Below, in pieces: positions 34,560-45,949 of a stretch of DNA of 64,000 nucleotides. This DNA comes from Haliotis asinina (Eukaryota > Mollusca > Gastropoda > Lepetellida > Haliotidae), in contig NC_090287.1 of assembly GCF_037392515.1 (NCBI RefSeq), positions 10,731,501 through 10,795,500 of the forward strand. Reading direction: 5' to 3'. The stretch's first letter is position 1, and each line of letters opens with the position of its first letter. Under the pieces are notes generated by a model. The model was not told the origin of the DNA. It worked only from the letters and a program-made list of their open reading frames with translations, and searched no databases. A program made the translations under genes and the position numbers.

Positions 34560-36633
34560 TGTAACACCCTTGGGGTGCACGTTGAAAGACAAATAACACA
34601 AGGAGATGATGAAGCAGAGTAGGAGAGTTTGCAATGATGCATGCAAACTTTCTGTTTAATTTTGTTATAACGGCAACAATGCCAATGCAACTTTGGCTAA
34701 CAAAGTGATAAAATAAATGATGCCAATAAATATAGTCGGGTCTGATAAGACACTAGTTTGCCTATAGATTGGCTTAATGACAAGGCTCAGTCTCCAAGGA
34801 AAATAATGGTTATTATGCTACATATATTTTGACTCAAATTGTATCTTGCAGAAATGATACTCTGTATATAATGTTACCAAGTGATTGCAAATTTGACTTA
34901 AAATATATACCTAGTGATAGTCAGGATAATAAATGCAAGTTGGTAGGGATGCCAGGTGAAGGTCAGTTCAAATGACTTCTACAATCGGAATCTTAACCTT
35001 AGAACAAGTAATGAGTGGATGAATGGATGAGGATCGAGTGAATGTGTCAGTTGTGAGTAATTGTAGTTGTCCTTGGGCCTTGACCAGTGATCGTATTTAT
35101 AGGCATCATCAGGAGGTCATGTGACCTTTCTCAGCCAATCAGAACACAGGTTTGATGGCTTTCCTACACAAAGCACTGCATAGGCAGTATTGTTTCTAAC
35201 ACAAGTAAGTGATCACTAATTGTCCTGTTGTTGTCCTGTTTGTCCGAAATTGATTAGGACACAGTAGAAATAATTAGGACATCAAGACAATTTGTTATAA
35301 TTAAACGGACAATATCTTTCTGTCAACGTAGCGTCAGCGGCCGCCATCTTGGTTGGTGGTCAGCTCAAATGACAGGTGAAATGTACAAAATATTCAGTTT
35401 CCTTATCATTTGGTGTTGTCCTCATGTGATAAAAAGTGTCCGAAAAGATTAAACACAATGGACATCTGTGTTTTGTGGTGACATTTGATATAACAAGAAT
35501 AAGGGCAACGATATAGTTACACCAAGTGACTAGGACGACATTTTGACAGACGTCAAATGCATGCTACGTCTATTGACAACTTGGTGTCAATGTAACGTAA
35601 ATGTGCCCTGTTTCCAGGAATTTATGTTGTCCTACGTGTCCTTTAATAATTCGGACACTAACGAGATTGCTAAGATATTTGGTAAAAGCAAACAGAGAAA
35701 ACGGACAACAGAATGTCAAACAGTGCCATGAATGATTGTCGGCGAGAAATGTCAAAACATGGAATGACTGTCATGTTTGAGGTACAAATGTAGGAAATAC
35801 AGGAGATTATATGTTGTCCTCTCTGTCTTAAAACAATGAATTTCTATCACAGATTCCAGGAAAATACCAGATAATGATTATGTGGCTTTTGATATAAAAA
35901 CGGACATTCAGTTTATAAACCGTCACTCAACCTAACGTAAAACGTTGACAGGTCACCGTAACCTGAGAAATGTCAAATTGATCAAATTCATTATTCACAG
36001 CAATCAAGCGTAATTTATATCAGTATCCATCATGGAAAACACTTAAAAACACTTCTGAACAAGGAAGTTATCAGAAAATCGCCATTAACCAGTGTAATAG
36101 GTCATTGTTTACATGGGTCACCGGTCAGACTTACTTTCTATAAATAACCAGGGAGCAGGAGTGCACACAAGAAATAGTCCCTGACAAACATTGTTGCTAT
36201 CATCCACAATGCACAATGATTCCAGACATAGAATAAAATACCAGTTAGATACACTAAATACATAAGCCTGTACAATAACTGTGAAGGATGAAACACCAGT
36301 AGTAAAATCCTGCATGAATATAAATAGCGTAGTAACACGCAGTGGTAATTAGGTCATGTCTGACAAGTGCTGCTACCGGGAACGTTCAGTGCTAGATAAA
36401 ACATAGATGTCAACAGTGGACATGCCCCCTTAAAGTGACACAAGTAAGTGAACTTCAGAACCAGGTAACTGTCTATGATGTTGCCATCTTATTATTTACT
36501 TTAAGGTTAAAAAAAATGTGAATGGACATTTGCAGGTAGATCATGATATAGCGGAAATAGGTGACATGCGTGATGGACAATGTTAACATTATGTTTTGGA
36601 TACTTTTACTGTATTTACTTAGATTCCATTACA
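34560..36633 (-). repeat. 3' LTR of the gypsy element
   Basis: 2074 bp, unusually long for the family. Small ORFs inside it occur identically in the other LTR and show no known domain, so I do not call them genes. Confidence 0.93.
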
Positions 36634-36650
36634 CTTCCCCCCTCCCACTA
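36634..36650 (-). other. polypurine tract
   Basis: The plus strand reads cttcccccctcccac directly next to the LTR end, which is a purine run on the element's coding strand. This is the expected start site of second-strand synthesis. Confidence 0.8.
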
Positions 36651-36693
36651 AAAACCTAAATACTCCTGTATTTATGGATGTCTCTTGATATCT

Positions 36694-38097
36694 TCATGCT
36701 TCAAGGCGGAGAGGCACATCATCCAATTGCTGAAGTAGGGAGTCGAGTTTGGTGTCTCTCATGGTGGCAAGAGTGGCCATCATCTTCACTTGTCTCGCAG
36801 CTGTTGGGGTTAGATCGCTCTCCTTTTCTGTACGTGCCACCATCACCAAGACCTTATACTGGTACAGCCGCATCTTGTGAAGTTCATTTAGTTCAACCTT
36901 GGAGTCACCGGTGCCAGGGAGTCCGAGGAAATTGTACTTGTCCAACAAGTCTTGTCTATTTGGAGTTGGAAGGCAGCCCCGGAGCTCCTCTTCGAACTTC
37001 ATGGCAGCATACTCCCAGGCTAACAACTTCCTATCTGATGTCATGGCAGTCCATCCCTTTGGTGGCCAGAGGATGGAGGTCCCACCAAGACGAAGAGGAC
37101 TTCCTCGCCTGGTCCATTCCCTCCTTGCAGGTGGGAACTGGGGCATGGCACCTGTCTTAAGCAGATCTTGTGCTTCCTTCATAACACTGGTCAGGTCAGT
37201 CGATGATGACGTAATACACTGTTTCTTGGTACTTCCTGAGGGCTTCTCTCCCTGGGTGTGACGCTTCGGAGGATGCAGTGTAGTTGATCTGGATGGCCAT
37301 GAAAAGGCATGTTTGACGTCAGATATTACAATGTGGAAACCGAGCTGTGTGTTGCAGCCATTAAGTATCTTAGGCAGGTTGGCAACTTCAACTGGTGTTG
37401 ATGGGCTGGATGGCCTCTCTGGTGTTTTCCTTCCAACTAGCTGGAAAAGGTTTCTGGCAAGAATCTCTCCAATCATTTTGTCCTTCAAGATGTTGGGAGT
37501 CAGGTCAAGGCGAACCCAGTTTGAAAGACCACCAGTTACTTGAAAGTCCAGAGTAATGTCCTCCTTCCCTACTTTTACGCCACACAAAAGGTAATGTGGA
37601 TCTTGAATCATCGGTGCCTCTGGATCGTACGTCTCGACAGGATTATGGCTGGTGAGGTCATCATCAAGGGTTAGCTCTGATGGTGATAATACCTCTGGGG
37701 AAGAAGACAGGTTCCAACCAGCTTCCCAATCCTGCTTGGTCCGGTGCATAATAGAGTCTGTATTGCCATCGTCCAGCCACTGAATCACAAGCTCCCTCGC
37801 CTTTACTGCTGGGTCACTTGAAAAAGGGGTGTAATCAATGGTCCGAGTGTAGTCCTGTGGACGTAAAGAAAACCAGAATCCATTGGCCTCAGTCAACAAA
37901 GAGCTGTCAATGTCCTCGTCTTGATGTTCGACTTGGACATGCATCTTCAGATCACAAGCCCGACGAAACGTTCTTCCTTCATCGCACCAGACGCAGAGAA
38001 CCCGGAGGGCACCATGGTCATCTCTTGCTACATGATTCTTCAACTCCCTCTTTGAAGCACAGATGATGGGACACATCCAACAGTTGAATTTCCCCAT
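36694..38097 (-). CDS. gypsy element third ORF, C2H2-like zinc-finger protein
   Basis: 467 residues starting MGKFNCWMC. Two C2H2-like fingers lie in the first 60 residues: C6-x2-C9 with H near 22 and 28, and a second C-x2-C with paired H ending VEH. The rest is acidic and proline-rich, without recognised enzyme motifs, signal peptide or membrane spans, so it is not an envelope. It occupies the place where some gypsy elements carry env. Function unknown; nucleic-acid binding is inferred from the fingers only. Confidence 0.75.
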   Translation of the reverse strand: MGKFNCWMCPIICASKRELKNHVARDDHGALRVLCVWCDEGRTFRRACDLKMHVQVEHQDEDIDSSLLTEANGFWFSLRPQDYTRTIDYTPFSSDPAVKARELVIQWLDDGNTDSIMHRTKQDWEAGWNLSSSPEVLSPSELTLDDDLTSHNPVETYDPEAPMIQDPHYLLCGVKVGKEDITLDFQVTGGLSNWVRLDLTPNILKDKMIGEILARNLFQLVGRKTPERPSSPSTPVEVANLPKILNGCNTQLGFHIVISDVKHAFSWPSRSTTLHPPKRHTQGEKPSGSTKKQCITSSSTDLTSVMKEAQDLLKTGAMPQFPPARREWTRRGSPLRLGGTSILWPPKGWTAMTSDRKLLAWEYAAMKFEEELRGCLPTPNRQDLLDKYNFLGLPGTGDSKVELNELHKMRLYQYKVLVMVARTEKESDLTPTAARQVKMMATLATMRDTKLDSLLQQLDDVPLRLEA

Positions 38098-38631
38098 TGC
38101 TGAAATAATATATTTGATATTAGCAGTTGACCATGGCTAATATACAGAATTTGTGGAGATGTGAGCCCTGTCAAGTATGTTCAGTTTTCCTTCACTCATT
38201 AGTTCCTAATGCTATCCCTGACAAAACAATGCCAGAAGCTACAATATGATACCAGTATCCATTCTTATTTCCAGATAAATATAATGCTGGTAGGTGCCCT
38301 CTCACATATTTGGGTTTAAAGGTACAAGTGTATATGTGTCCCAGTGAGTTGCACTCGCCATTTTGCCATAATGTCCGAAAGTAGACAACAGAAAAGTTGC
38401 TTCTCCAATACCAGTTAAGGATAGCATCATCATCTATCAGGAACATGTGAACATAAATTATCCAGCACATCTTAGGGCTGGCAAACATCTTCCGGATATG
38501 TTTAACAATCATTTCAACCAGGGAGCAACAAATAAGGGGACTTGAGCATCTCATCAGGCAAAAATAATGTTTATTGAATTGAACAAATATTTACAGTGAA
38601 CAGTCATCAGAACGTAATGGAAATCATGGCT

Positions 38632-41600
38632 CTAGTCTCTTGTTTTGTATCTGCTGATCCATCTGGGCACATTATGTCCCAAGTATGGAAGTAGTCTGTC
38701 AATGTGAATTGCCTTAGCCATCTGATGCTGTGACTTCTTCACCAGGTAAGTGATGTCATCTAACTTCCTCATTATGACGTAAGGGCCCTTCCAGGGTGAG
38801 GTAAGTTTGCTGCAGACGCCAACTTTCCGGACTGGATTTAAAAGCCAAACGGGTTGTCCAGGGGTGAGAACACGCTTCTTTGCTCTTAGGTCATAGTGAC
38901 GTTTCTGGTAAGTTGTTTTCTTCTTCAGACATTCTCTGCTCATGTTGTGAATTTTTACCAGCTTTTCCTTCAGATGACTGACATATGTGTCAGGAGTTTT
39001 GTATTCCTGGTCCTTATCTTTGGGGCGTATTATAAGAGCTTGCACTGGGAGAGTAATGTCTCTGCCTAGCACCATCAAGTTTGGCGTTTTACCCGTGGTT
39101 GCATGCTCTGAAGCTCGATAAGCCATTAGGACCTGAGGTAGGAATTCATCCCAAGATCGTTGGTCTGATTCGGCATACATGGTCAGCATCTGTTTTAAGG
39201 TGCGGTTAAACCGCTCAACACAACCATTAGACTGCGGATGCATGCTTGTTGTCCTTGTCTTATCAATGTGGAACAGGTCGCACATTTCCTTGAATACAGC
39301 AGACTCGAAGTTTGAGCCTTGGTCTGAGTGCAGCTGCAGTGGTACGCCAAAACGACAAATAAAGGTGTCTATGAAGGCCTTAGCCACTGTCCTTGCCTCC
39401 TGATCAGGTAATGCTACAGCTTCTACCCACTTTGAAAACTGGTCTACCATCACCAGAATGTACCTATTACCATTCCTAGACTTGGGGAATGGCCCAACAG
39501 TGTCAACAGCTACTCGTTCCATTGGTTCACCGACCTGGTAAGAACCTAATAGAGACCTCTGGAGGGTAGGAGACTTCCTAGCAGAGCATTGGTCACACAG
39601 TGAACAGTATGTTGATATGTCATCCTTCATGGCTGGCCAATAAAAAGATTGTCTGACTTTACACAAGGTCTTTTCAGAACCCAAGTGCACAGCAGAAGGA
39701 ACATCATGGCAGTATGTCAGGACATCATCCCTCTTTACCTCAGGTACTACGAGCTGCAGATCTTCCTGATCCTCGTCTTCACTTATCCACCTCCGGTACA
39801 GTAGCCCCATGTGCACCTCCAGTCTTTCCCACTGTCTCCACAGAGTTTTCGCAGAAGAGGCAAGATGGGAAATTGTATCCCACTTGGGTCGTGACAATCC
39901 ATCTTCTTTAGCGGTAAGAAGGATGCCTATGCTTTCGTCCTGTAGCTGCTCTTGTCTTAGTTGTGCAATTTCCCATCCATCGAGCAGACGAAGTCCAGAT
40001 TTGGTGAGGCATCCATTTTCAGAAGACTTTTGTCTTGTAATAACTCGCGAAGCTAAAACATTTCTTCCCGATTCTAGAGAACCATCTTCAGCAAGAAATT
40101 TGATGCTACCTTGTGCAGGCTCTGTTTCATCATCACTGGGACTTTGATTAGAAGTCTGCCGTATACATGTGGCACATGGAGATCTTGAGAGAGCATCAGC
40201 ATTCCCATGTTGTCTGCCTGGACGATGACTGACCAACAGGTTATAATTGCCCAACTCTTGAAGCCATCTTGCTACTTGTCCAGTTGGATTTTTGAAGTTC
40301 TTCATCCACGAAACTGCAGCGTTGTCAGTCCTCAGCAGCACTTCTTGTCCATATAGGTAAGTGTGAAAGTGTTTCAGTGCTGTAACAACTGCAAGAAGTT
40401 CTTCCCGTGTGATGCAGTATGACCTCTCATGGTTGTTCATTGCTTTGCTCATGTAGGAAATCACTTTTTCTGACCCATTTTGTTCTTGAGACAGTACTGC
40501 TCCCATTGCATTGTCGCTGGCATCTGTGTCCAAAATGAACTTCTTGCCTAGAATAGGATATGACAGTATGGGAGATGAAATCAAAGTATGCTTCAGAGTA
40601 TCAAACGCCTTTTGACAGTCGTCAGTCCACTTGAACTGTGCCTTCTTGTCAGTCAACCTGTGAAGGGGCCTGGCAATGTCAGCAAATCCTTTGACAAACC
40701 TCCGATAGTAAGAACACAATCCCAGGAAGCTTCTCACTTCTTTGACACGAGTTGGTACAGGCCAGTCTTTTACTGCTTCAGTCTTTTTGGGATCAGTTTC
40801 CACTCCCTGAGCAGATACAATATGACCCAGAAACTTTATTCTTTTCTGGAAGAAAGAACACTTGGAGGGTTTTAGCTTCAACCCTGCTTGTGACAGCCTC
40901 TGGAAGACATGTTCCAACTTCTGAAGGCATTGAGGCACACCCTTTCCCGGAACAATTACATCATCCATGTAAATTAAACATTCTACCCACTGCATGCCAA
41001 CAAAGACATTTTCCATCAGTCTTTGGAATGTTGATGGAGCATTTACAAGACCAAAAGGCATTACTGTAAACTGATACAGACCAATGCTGGTGGCGAATGC
41101 AGTTTTGTGTTTGTCACCTTCCTCAACACCCAGTTGCCAAAAGCCTGAGTTTAGATCCATGCAATTAAACCATGTTGAGCCGGCAAGAGCATCAAGACAT
41201 TCATCTATCCTCGGTAAAGGATATGCATCCTTCAGTGTCACTTCATTTAAACGCCTGTAGTCAATGCATGTGGCATCATCAGCCTTTTTCACTAAAACTA
41301 CTGGGCTTGCCCAAGGACTGTTTGAGGGTTCGATGACTCCACGTTCCAACATCTTGTAGATTTCAACTTTTTCAGCTTCCCTGTTACCAAACGGGAGACG
41401 CCTCGGAGGCTGTTTGATGGGCCTAGCATTGCCTGTGTCAATATGGTGTTCAACTAGATTTGTCCGCCCCAGATCCTCAGGTGACTTTGAAAAGATATCT
41501 TGGTATTTGGTAAGTAACCCTGACAAGGCATCTGATTCATTGGGAGAAAGGTGTACTGTACTTCTTTCCCATAATTCTTTTAAGTGCTCAGGAAGAGTAG

Positions 41601-42393
41601 GTGGATGCTGTTGTTGAATTTCATCAACAGATGGGTTAACAGAATTATCTGAGCTAGGTTCCCTTGTCTCAGGCAGCACAGCTTCACACGTTCCTAAGTT
41701 CATTTTAGGATGTAAGATGACTTCCTTCTCTCCCATGTTAACTATGTTAACAGCAATAATGGGAGCCTTTGTATCAATAATACCTCTGGTTAAACATATA
41801 CCTTGTTTTTCATACAGGTCCTCAGAAGCTTCAATGATACCATTTTTAGCCATGCCACGACCATGAGGAAGAACAACAGGAACCAATGACCCAGAGTGAG
41901 GTGGAAGTGTGACTGCCTCTTTAACTTGCACTCTACAAGACAGTATAGATTCACCTCCAGGACTACATGCTAGTAGCGAACCTTGGTTTGTTTTAAGCAT
42001 CATGTCTTTGTAGTCAATGCTACTAATGTATCGGGTAAGAAAGTCTTGACCAATAATCCCTTCAGGAGTTATGTCACACACCACAACCTCATGAAAATAG
42101 GTAACATCCCCAAAGTCAACATCAACAAGGGCTGTCCCAGAAACATCCAGTGTAGAGCCGTCGACACCTTGGATATTTGATGTCCATGGTGCAAGTTCTG
42201 GCTTACATGCAAGTGCATCGTACTTCCCTTTAGACAGTAGGGTCACTGTGGAACCAGAATCAACCAGAAATTTCACCTCCATGTTGTCTATTTTTCCAGT
42301 AACATAGAAACCATTGTCCAACTTAGGGATAGATTTGCAAACTTGTCCTATCCTAGGAATGTCTTTGTTACTGAGCCTTTGTTCCCCTGTCAA
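38632..42393 (-). CDS. gypsy element pol polyprotein
   Basis: 1253 residues. In order: aspartic protease (FLVDSGSTVTLL near residue 65), reverse transcriptase (CIDYRRLN, MPFGLVNAPSTFQ, YMDDV), RNase H (LDTDASDNAMGAVLS), integrase zinc domain (H-x-H then CSLCDQC), integrase core (VDTVGPFP, then HSDQGSNFES), and a WKGPYVI motif near the end. This domain order is that of Ty3/gypsy. It lies 11 bp after gag. Confidence 0.93.
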   Translation of the reverse strand: MTGEQRLSNKDIPRIGQVCKSIPKLDNGFYVTGKIDNMEVKFLVDSGSTVTLLSKGKYDALACKPELAPWTSNIQGVDGSTLDVSGTALVDVDFGDVTYFHEVVVCDITPEGIIGQDFLTRYISSIDYKDMMLKTNQGSLLACSPGGESILSCRVQVKEAVTLPPHSGSLVPVVLPHGRGMAKNGIIEASEDLYEKQGICLTRGIIDTKAPIIAVNIVNMGEKEVILHPKMNLGTCEAVLPETREPSSDNSVNPSVDEIQQQHPPTLPEHLKELWERSTVHLSPNESDALSGLLTKYQDIFSKSPEDLGRTNLVEHHIDTGNARPIKQPPRRLPFGNREAEKVEIYKMLERGVIEPSNSPWASPVVLVKKADDATCIDYRRLNEVTLKDAYPLPRIDECLDALAGSTWFNCMDLNSGFWQLGVEEGDKHKTAFATSIGLYQFTVMPFGLVNAPSTFQRLMENVFVGMQWVECLIYMDDVIVPGKGVPQCLQKLEHVFQRLSQAGLKLKPSKCSFFQKRIKFLGHIVSAQGVETDPKKTEAVKDWPVPTRVKEVRSFLGLCSYYRRFVKGFADIARPLHRLTDKKAQFKWTDDCQKAFDTLKHTLISSPILSYPILGKKFILDTDASDNAMGAVLSQEQNGSEKVISYMSKAMNNHERSYCITREELLAVVTALKHFHTYLYGQEVLLRTDNAAVSWMKNFKNPTGQVARWLQELGNYNLLVSHRPGRQHGNADALSRSPCATCIRQTSNQSPSDDETEPAQGSIKFLAEDGSLESGRNVLASRVITRQKSSENGCLTKSGLRLLDGWEIAQLRQEQLQDESIGILLTAKEDGLSRPKWDTISHLASSAKTLWRQWERLEVHMGLLYRRWISEDEDQEDLQLVVPEVKRDDVLTYCHDVPSAVHLGSEKTLCKVRQSFYWPAMKDDISTYCSLCDQCSARKSPTLQRSLLGSYQVGEPMERVAVDTVGPFPKSRNGNRYILVMVDQFSKWVEAVALPDQEARTVAKAFIDTFICRFGVPLQLHSDQGSNFESAVFKEMCDLFHIDKTRTTSMHPQSNGCVERFNRTLKQMLTMYAESDQRSWDEFLPQVLMAYRASEHATTGKTPNLMVLGRDITLPVQALIIRPKDKDQEYKTPDTYVSHLKEKLVKIHNMSRECLKKKTTYQKRHYDLRAKKRVLTPGQPVWLLNPVRKVGVCSKLTSPWKGPYVIMRKLDDITYLVKKSQHQMAKAIHIDRLLPYLGHNVPRWISRYKTRD

Positions 42394-42404
42394 GATCCGG
42401 CCCT

Positions 42405-43802
42405 CTATCTTGACAGATTGAAGTTTCCCTGCCCCTTAGAGTTTCCCTGCCTGTGACTTTGTAGTGGAATCTGAGTCCCAGAGTTAGAGTTTGGGGCCAC
42501 CTGAGGCATTGTCGGTGCTCTTGGCATTTGGGCATACGTTAGCTGAGATTGCTTGAAGCTCTGGCACATCTGATTATAGAGGGGACAGTTCTTGAGCAGA
42601 TGCCCATTTTCATTGCAGACAAGGCAACGTCGTGCTGGCCTCTGGGACTGAGGATTGTAATTTCTAACCTCGGGCATAGGTACAGTACGCCGTTCTCTAT
42701 TGGACTCATACCCCTTGTTTTCAAGCCTTGATATACTTGAGGCGATGTCCTTGAGATACTTCTCAAGAACAAGTGGTTGACCTTTATCATCTGGTAATTC
42801 AGTAGATGGTGGACTAACATAGCGTTCAGATGACCTCTTTTTGTCCCTAGAATCATCCATTAAAGCCTCATATCGTTCAATAACATCAACAGCTTCAGAG
42901 ACAGAGCGACAATCACGATCCATACATCTACATTTCATTTCTAGGGGTATTGCTTTGTACAGCTGATTTAGGGCTAGAGCCTCTTGAGCTCTAGCGTCAA
43001 GGTTAGAGTAGGCTCGCTGTGCCATCTGTCTCAGATCATCACCCAAAGTAGCAATGGTTTCATTGGGTCGTCTTTGCCTCATCTCTAGCCGTGAGAGCCA
43101 ACGACTTTGTTGACGTGAACTGCCGAATCTATCACCAATTTTTCGGACAAGGTAAGTGTAATTACGCCTCTCATCTGGCGACAGACCTATGTAGAAGGTA
43201 CGTGCTGAACCTCTTAAACTAGCTGCAAGGGCCAAAACCTTGTCCTGATCATCCCATCTGCCAAGTTCAGCACATGCCTCAAAGTGACACAAGTATTCTT
43301 CCCAATCACCGTTGCCATCATATGAGTCTGGATGGAAATTAAGACCAGCCTTGGGTTTAAAATGTTGCCTGTTTGCTTTAGTTATAGGTCTTAGCCCTGT
43401 TTGGTTTGGGGTGGGGAAGAGTGAGTAATCATCAGTATCCTGGGCATGGGGTAACCCAGTTGAGCCTGGCATCAGTCCTTCTACTGGAGGAGCAAATGTT
43501 CGCCCATGGCTATGAACATACGTAGCACCATCAGCTGTTGTACAGTTATTTTTAGGACCTTTCCTTGGAGAAGAATTGGGGCACCTATGAAGTACATCAC
43601 CCTCAGAGTGGCTATGTTGCACCAATGGATGTGGAGTTCCTGGCCTTATTGGTAGCCTATCATCAGAGACAGATCTAATACTTGAGCCACAGCTTACCCT
43701 AGATGCTTGAGACATCTGATCATCATCTGGATCGCCACGAGGGGAATTCCTTGCGACATCTGTAGTTTTGAAAAAGATATCTGGGTCTGGGGACTCAGCC
43801 AT
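42405..43802 (-). CDS. gypsy element gag protein
   Basis: 465 residues. The middle has the capsid-like block of retrotransposon gag proteins (FHPDSYDGNGDWEEYLCHFE, later RFGSSRQQSRWLSRL). A single CCHC zinc knuckle, CLVCNENGHLLKNC, sits near residue 405. The start is serine- and proline-rich. Confidence 0.9.
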   Translation of the reverse strand: MAESPDPDIFFKTTDVARNSPRGDPDDDQMSQASRVSCGSSIRSVSDDRLPIRPGTPHPLVQHSHSEGDVLHRCPNSSPRKGPKNNCTTADGATYVHSHGRTFAPPVEGLMPGSTGLPHAQDTDDYSLFPTPNQTGLRPITKANRQHFKPKAGLNFHPDSYDGNGDWEEYLCHFEACAELGRWDDQDKVLALAASLRGSARTFYIGLSPDERRNYTYLVRKIGDRFGSSRQQSRWLSRLEMRQRRPNETIATLGDDLRQMAQRAYSNLDARAQEALALNQLYKAIPLEMKCRCMDRDCRSVSEAVDVIERYEALMDDSRDKKRSSERYVSPPSTELPDDKGQPLVLEKYLKDIASSISRLENKGYESNRERRTVPMPEVRNYNPQSQRPARRCLVCNENGHLLKNCPLYNQMCQSFKQSQLTYAQMPRAPTMPQVAPNSNSGTQIPLQSHRQGNSKGQGNFNLSR

Positions 43803-43866
43803 TGTTTCCAGAATCTACCAACCCAAAAAGGATTCGGACCACTGGATACTAATTATGAAAATCAGT

Positions 43867-43884
43867 ATCCCACTTCTGACACCA
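43867..43884 (-). other. primer-binding site, tRNA-Leu type
   Basis: The plus strand reads atcccacttctgacacca, which looks like the 3' end of a leucine tRNA including CCA. It lies four bases inside the 5' LTR, the normal place. Confidence 0.75.
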
Positions 43885-43888
43885 AAAT

Positions 43889-45949
43889 TGTAACACCCTT
43901 GGGGTGCACGTTGAAAGACAAATAACACAAGGAGATGATGAAGCAGAGTAGGAGAGTTTGCAATGATGCATGCAAACTTTCTGTTTAATTTTGTTATAAC
44001 GGCAACAATGCCAATGCAACTTTGGCTAACAAAGTGATAAAATAAATGATGCCAATAAATATAGTCGGGTCTGATAAGACACTAGTTTGCCTATAGATTG
44101 GCTTAATGACAAGGCTCAGTCTCCAAGGAAAATAATGGTTATTATGCTACATATATTTTGACTCAAATTGTATCTTGCAGAAATGATACTCTGTATGTGA
44201 TTGCAAATTTGACTTAAAATATATACCTAGTGATAGTCAGGATAATAAATGCAAGTTGGTAGGGATGCCAGGTGAAGGTCAGTTCAAATGACTTCTACAA
44301 TCGGAATCTTAACCTTAGAACAAGTAATGAGTGGATGAATGGATGAGGATCGAGTGAATGTGTCAGTTGTGAGTAATTGTAGTTGTCCTTGGGCCTTGAC
44401 CAGTGATCGTATTTATAGGCATCATCAGGAGGTCATGTGACCTTTCTCAGCCAATCAGAACACAGGTTTGATGGCTTTCCTACACAAAGCACTGCATAGG
44501 CAGTATTGTTTCTAACACAAGTAAGTGATCACTAATTGTCCTGTTGTTGTCCTGTTTGTCCGAAATTGATTAGGACACAGTAGAAATAATTAGGACATCA
44601 AGACAATTTGTTATAATTAAACGGACAATATCTTTCTGTCAACGTAGCGTCAGCGGCCGCCATCTTGGTTGGTGGTCAGCTCAAATGACAGGTGAAATGT
44701 ACAAAATATTCAGTTTCCTTATCATTTGGTGTTGTCCTCATGTGATAAAAAGTGTCCGAAAAGATTAAACACAATGGACATCTGTGTTTTGTGGTGACAT
44801 TTGATATAACAAGAATAAGGGCAACGATATAGTTACACCAAGTGACTAGGACGACATTTTGACAGACGTCAAATGCATGCTACGTCTATTGACAACTTGG
44901 TGTCAATGTAACGTAAATGTGCCCTGTTTCCAGGAATTTATGTTGTCCTACGTGTCCTTTAATAATTCGGACACTAACGAGATTGCTAAGATATTTGGTA
45001 AAAGCAAACAGAGAAAACGGACAACAGAATGTCAAACAGTGCCATGAATGATTGTCGGCGAGAAATGTCAAAACATGGAATGACTGTCATGTTTGAGGTA
45101 CAAATGTAGGAAATACAGGAGATTATATGTTGTCCTCTCTGTCTTAAAACAATGAATTTCTATCACAGATTCCAGGAAAATACCAGATAATGATTATGTG
45201 GCTTTTGATATAAAAACGGACATTCAGTTTATAAACCGTCACTCAACCTAACGTAAAACGTTGACAGGTCACCGTAACCTGAGAAATGTCAAATTGATCA
45301 AATTCATTATTCACAGCAATCAAGCGTAATTTATATCAGTATCCATCATGGAAAACACTTAAAAACACTTCTGAACAAGGAAGTTATCAGAAAATCGCCA
45401 TTAACCAGTGTAATAGGTCATTGTTTACATGGGTCACCGGTCAGACGTACTTTCTATAAATAACCAGGGAGCAGGAGTGCACACAAGAAATAGTCCCTGA
45501 CAAACATTGTTGCTATCATCCACAATGCACAATGATTCCAGACATAGAATAAAATACCAGTTAGATACACTAAATACATAAGCCTGTACAATAACTGTGA
45601 AGGATGAAACACCAGTAGTAAAATCCTGCATGAATATAAATAGCGTAGTAACACGCAGTGGTAATTAGGTCATGTCTGACAAGTGCTGCTACCGGGAACG
45701 TTCAGTGCTAGATAAAACATAGATGTCAACAGTGGACATGCCCCCTTAAAGTGACACAAGTAAGTGAACTTCAGAACCAGGTAACTGTCTATGATGTTGC
45801 CATCTTATTATTTACTTTAAGGTTAAAAAAAATGTGAATGGACATTTGCAGGTAGATCATGATATAGCGGAAATAGGTGACATGCGTGATGGACAATGTT
45901 AACATTATGTTTTGGATACTTTTACTGTATTTACTTAGATTCCATTACA
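43889..45949 (-). repeat. 5' LTR of the gypsy element
   Basis: 2061 bp, almost identical to the other LTR and 13 bp shorter. Confidence 0.93.

Larger units (their letters stand above)
34560..45949 (-). mobile_element. Ty3/gypsy LTR retrotransposon, looks whole and young
   Basis: Complete layout on the minus strand: 5' LTR 43889-45949, primer-binding site, gag, pol, a third ORF, purine tract, 3' LTR 34560-36633. LTRs start TGTAACACC and end TTCCATTACA (TG...CA). The flanks carry a 4-bp duplication, atat. The two LTRs differ, as far as I can see, by one 13-bp indel and very few bases, so insertion was recent. The paralogous flank near 18.45 kb shows the undisturbed site. The three ORFs look uninterrupted. 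Pol order (protease, RT, RNase H, integrase with a GPY/F-type end) places it in Ty3/gypsy; the lineage within it is not settled. Confidence 0.93.

Noticed and set aside
35543-35755. Small genes duplicated at 35.5 and 44.9 kb
   Set aside because: They lie in the two LTRs and are identical because the LTRs are; no domain evidence.
36678-37261. Plus-strand ORFs of 120-160 residues inside the retrotransposon
   Set aside because: Antisense shadows of the third ORF of the element.
36694-38097. Envelope gene, making the element a retrovirus-like virus
   Set aside because: No signal peptide, membrane span or fusion-protein features; zinc fingers instead.
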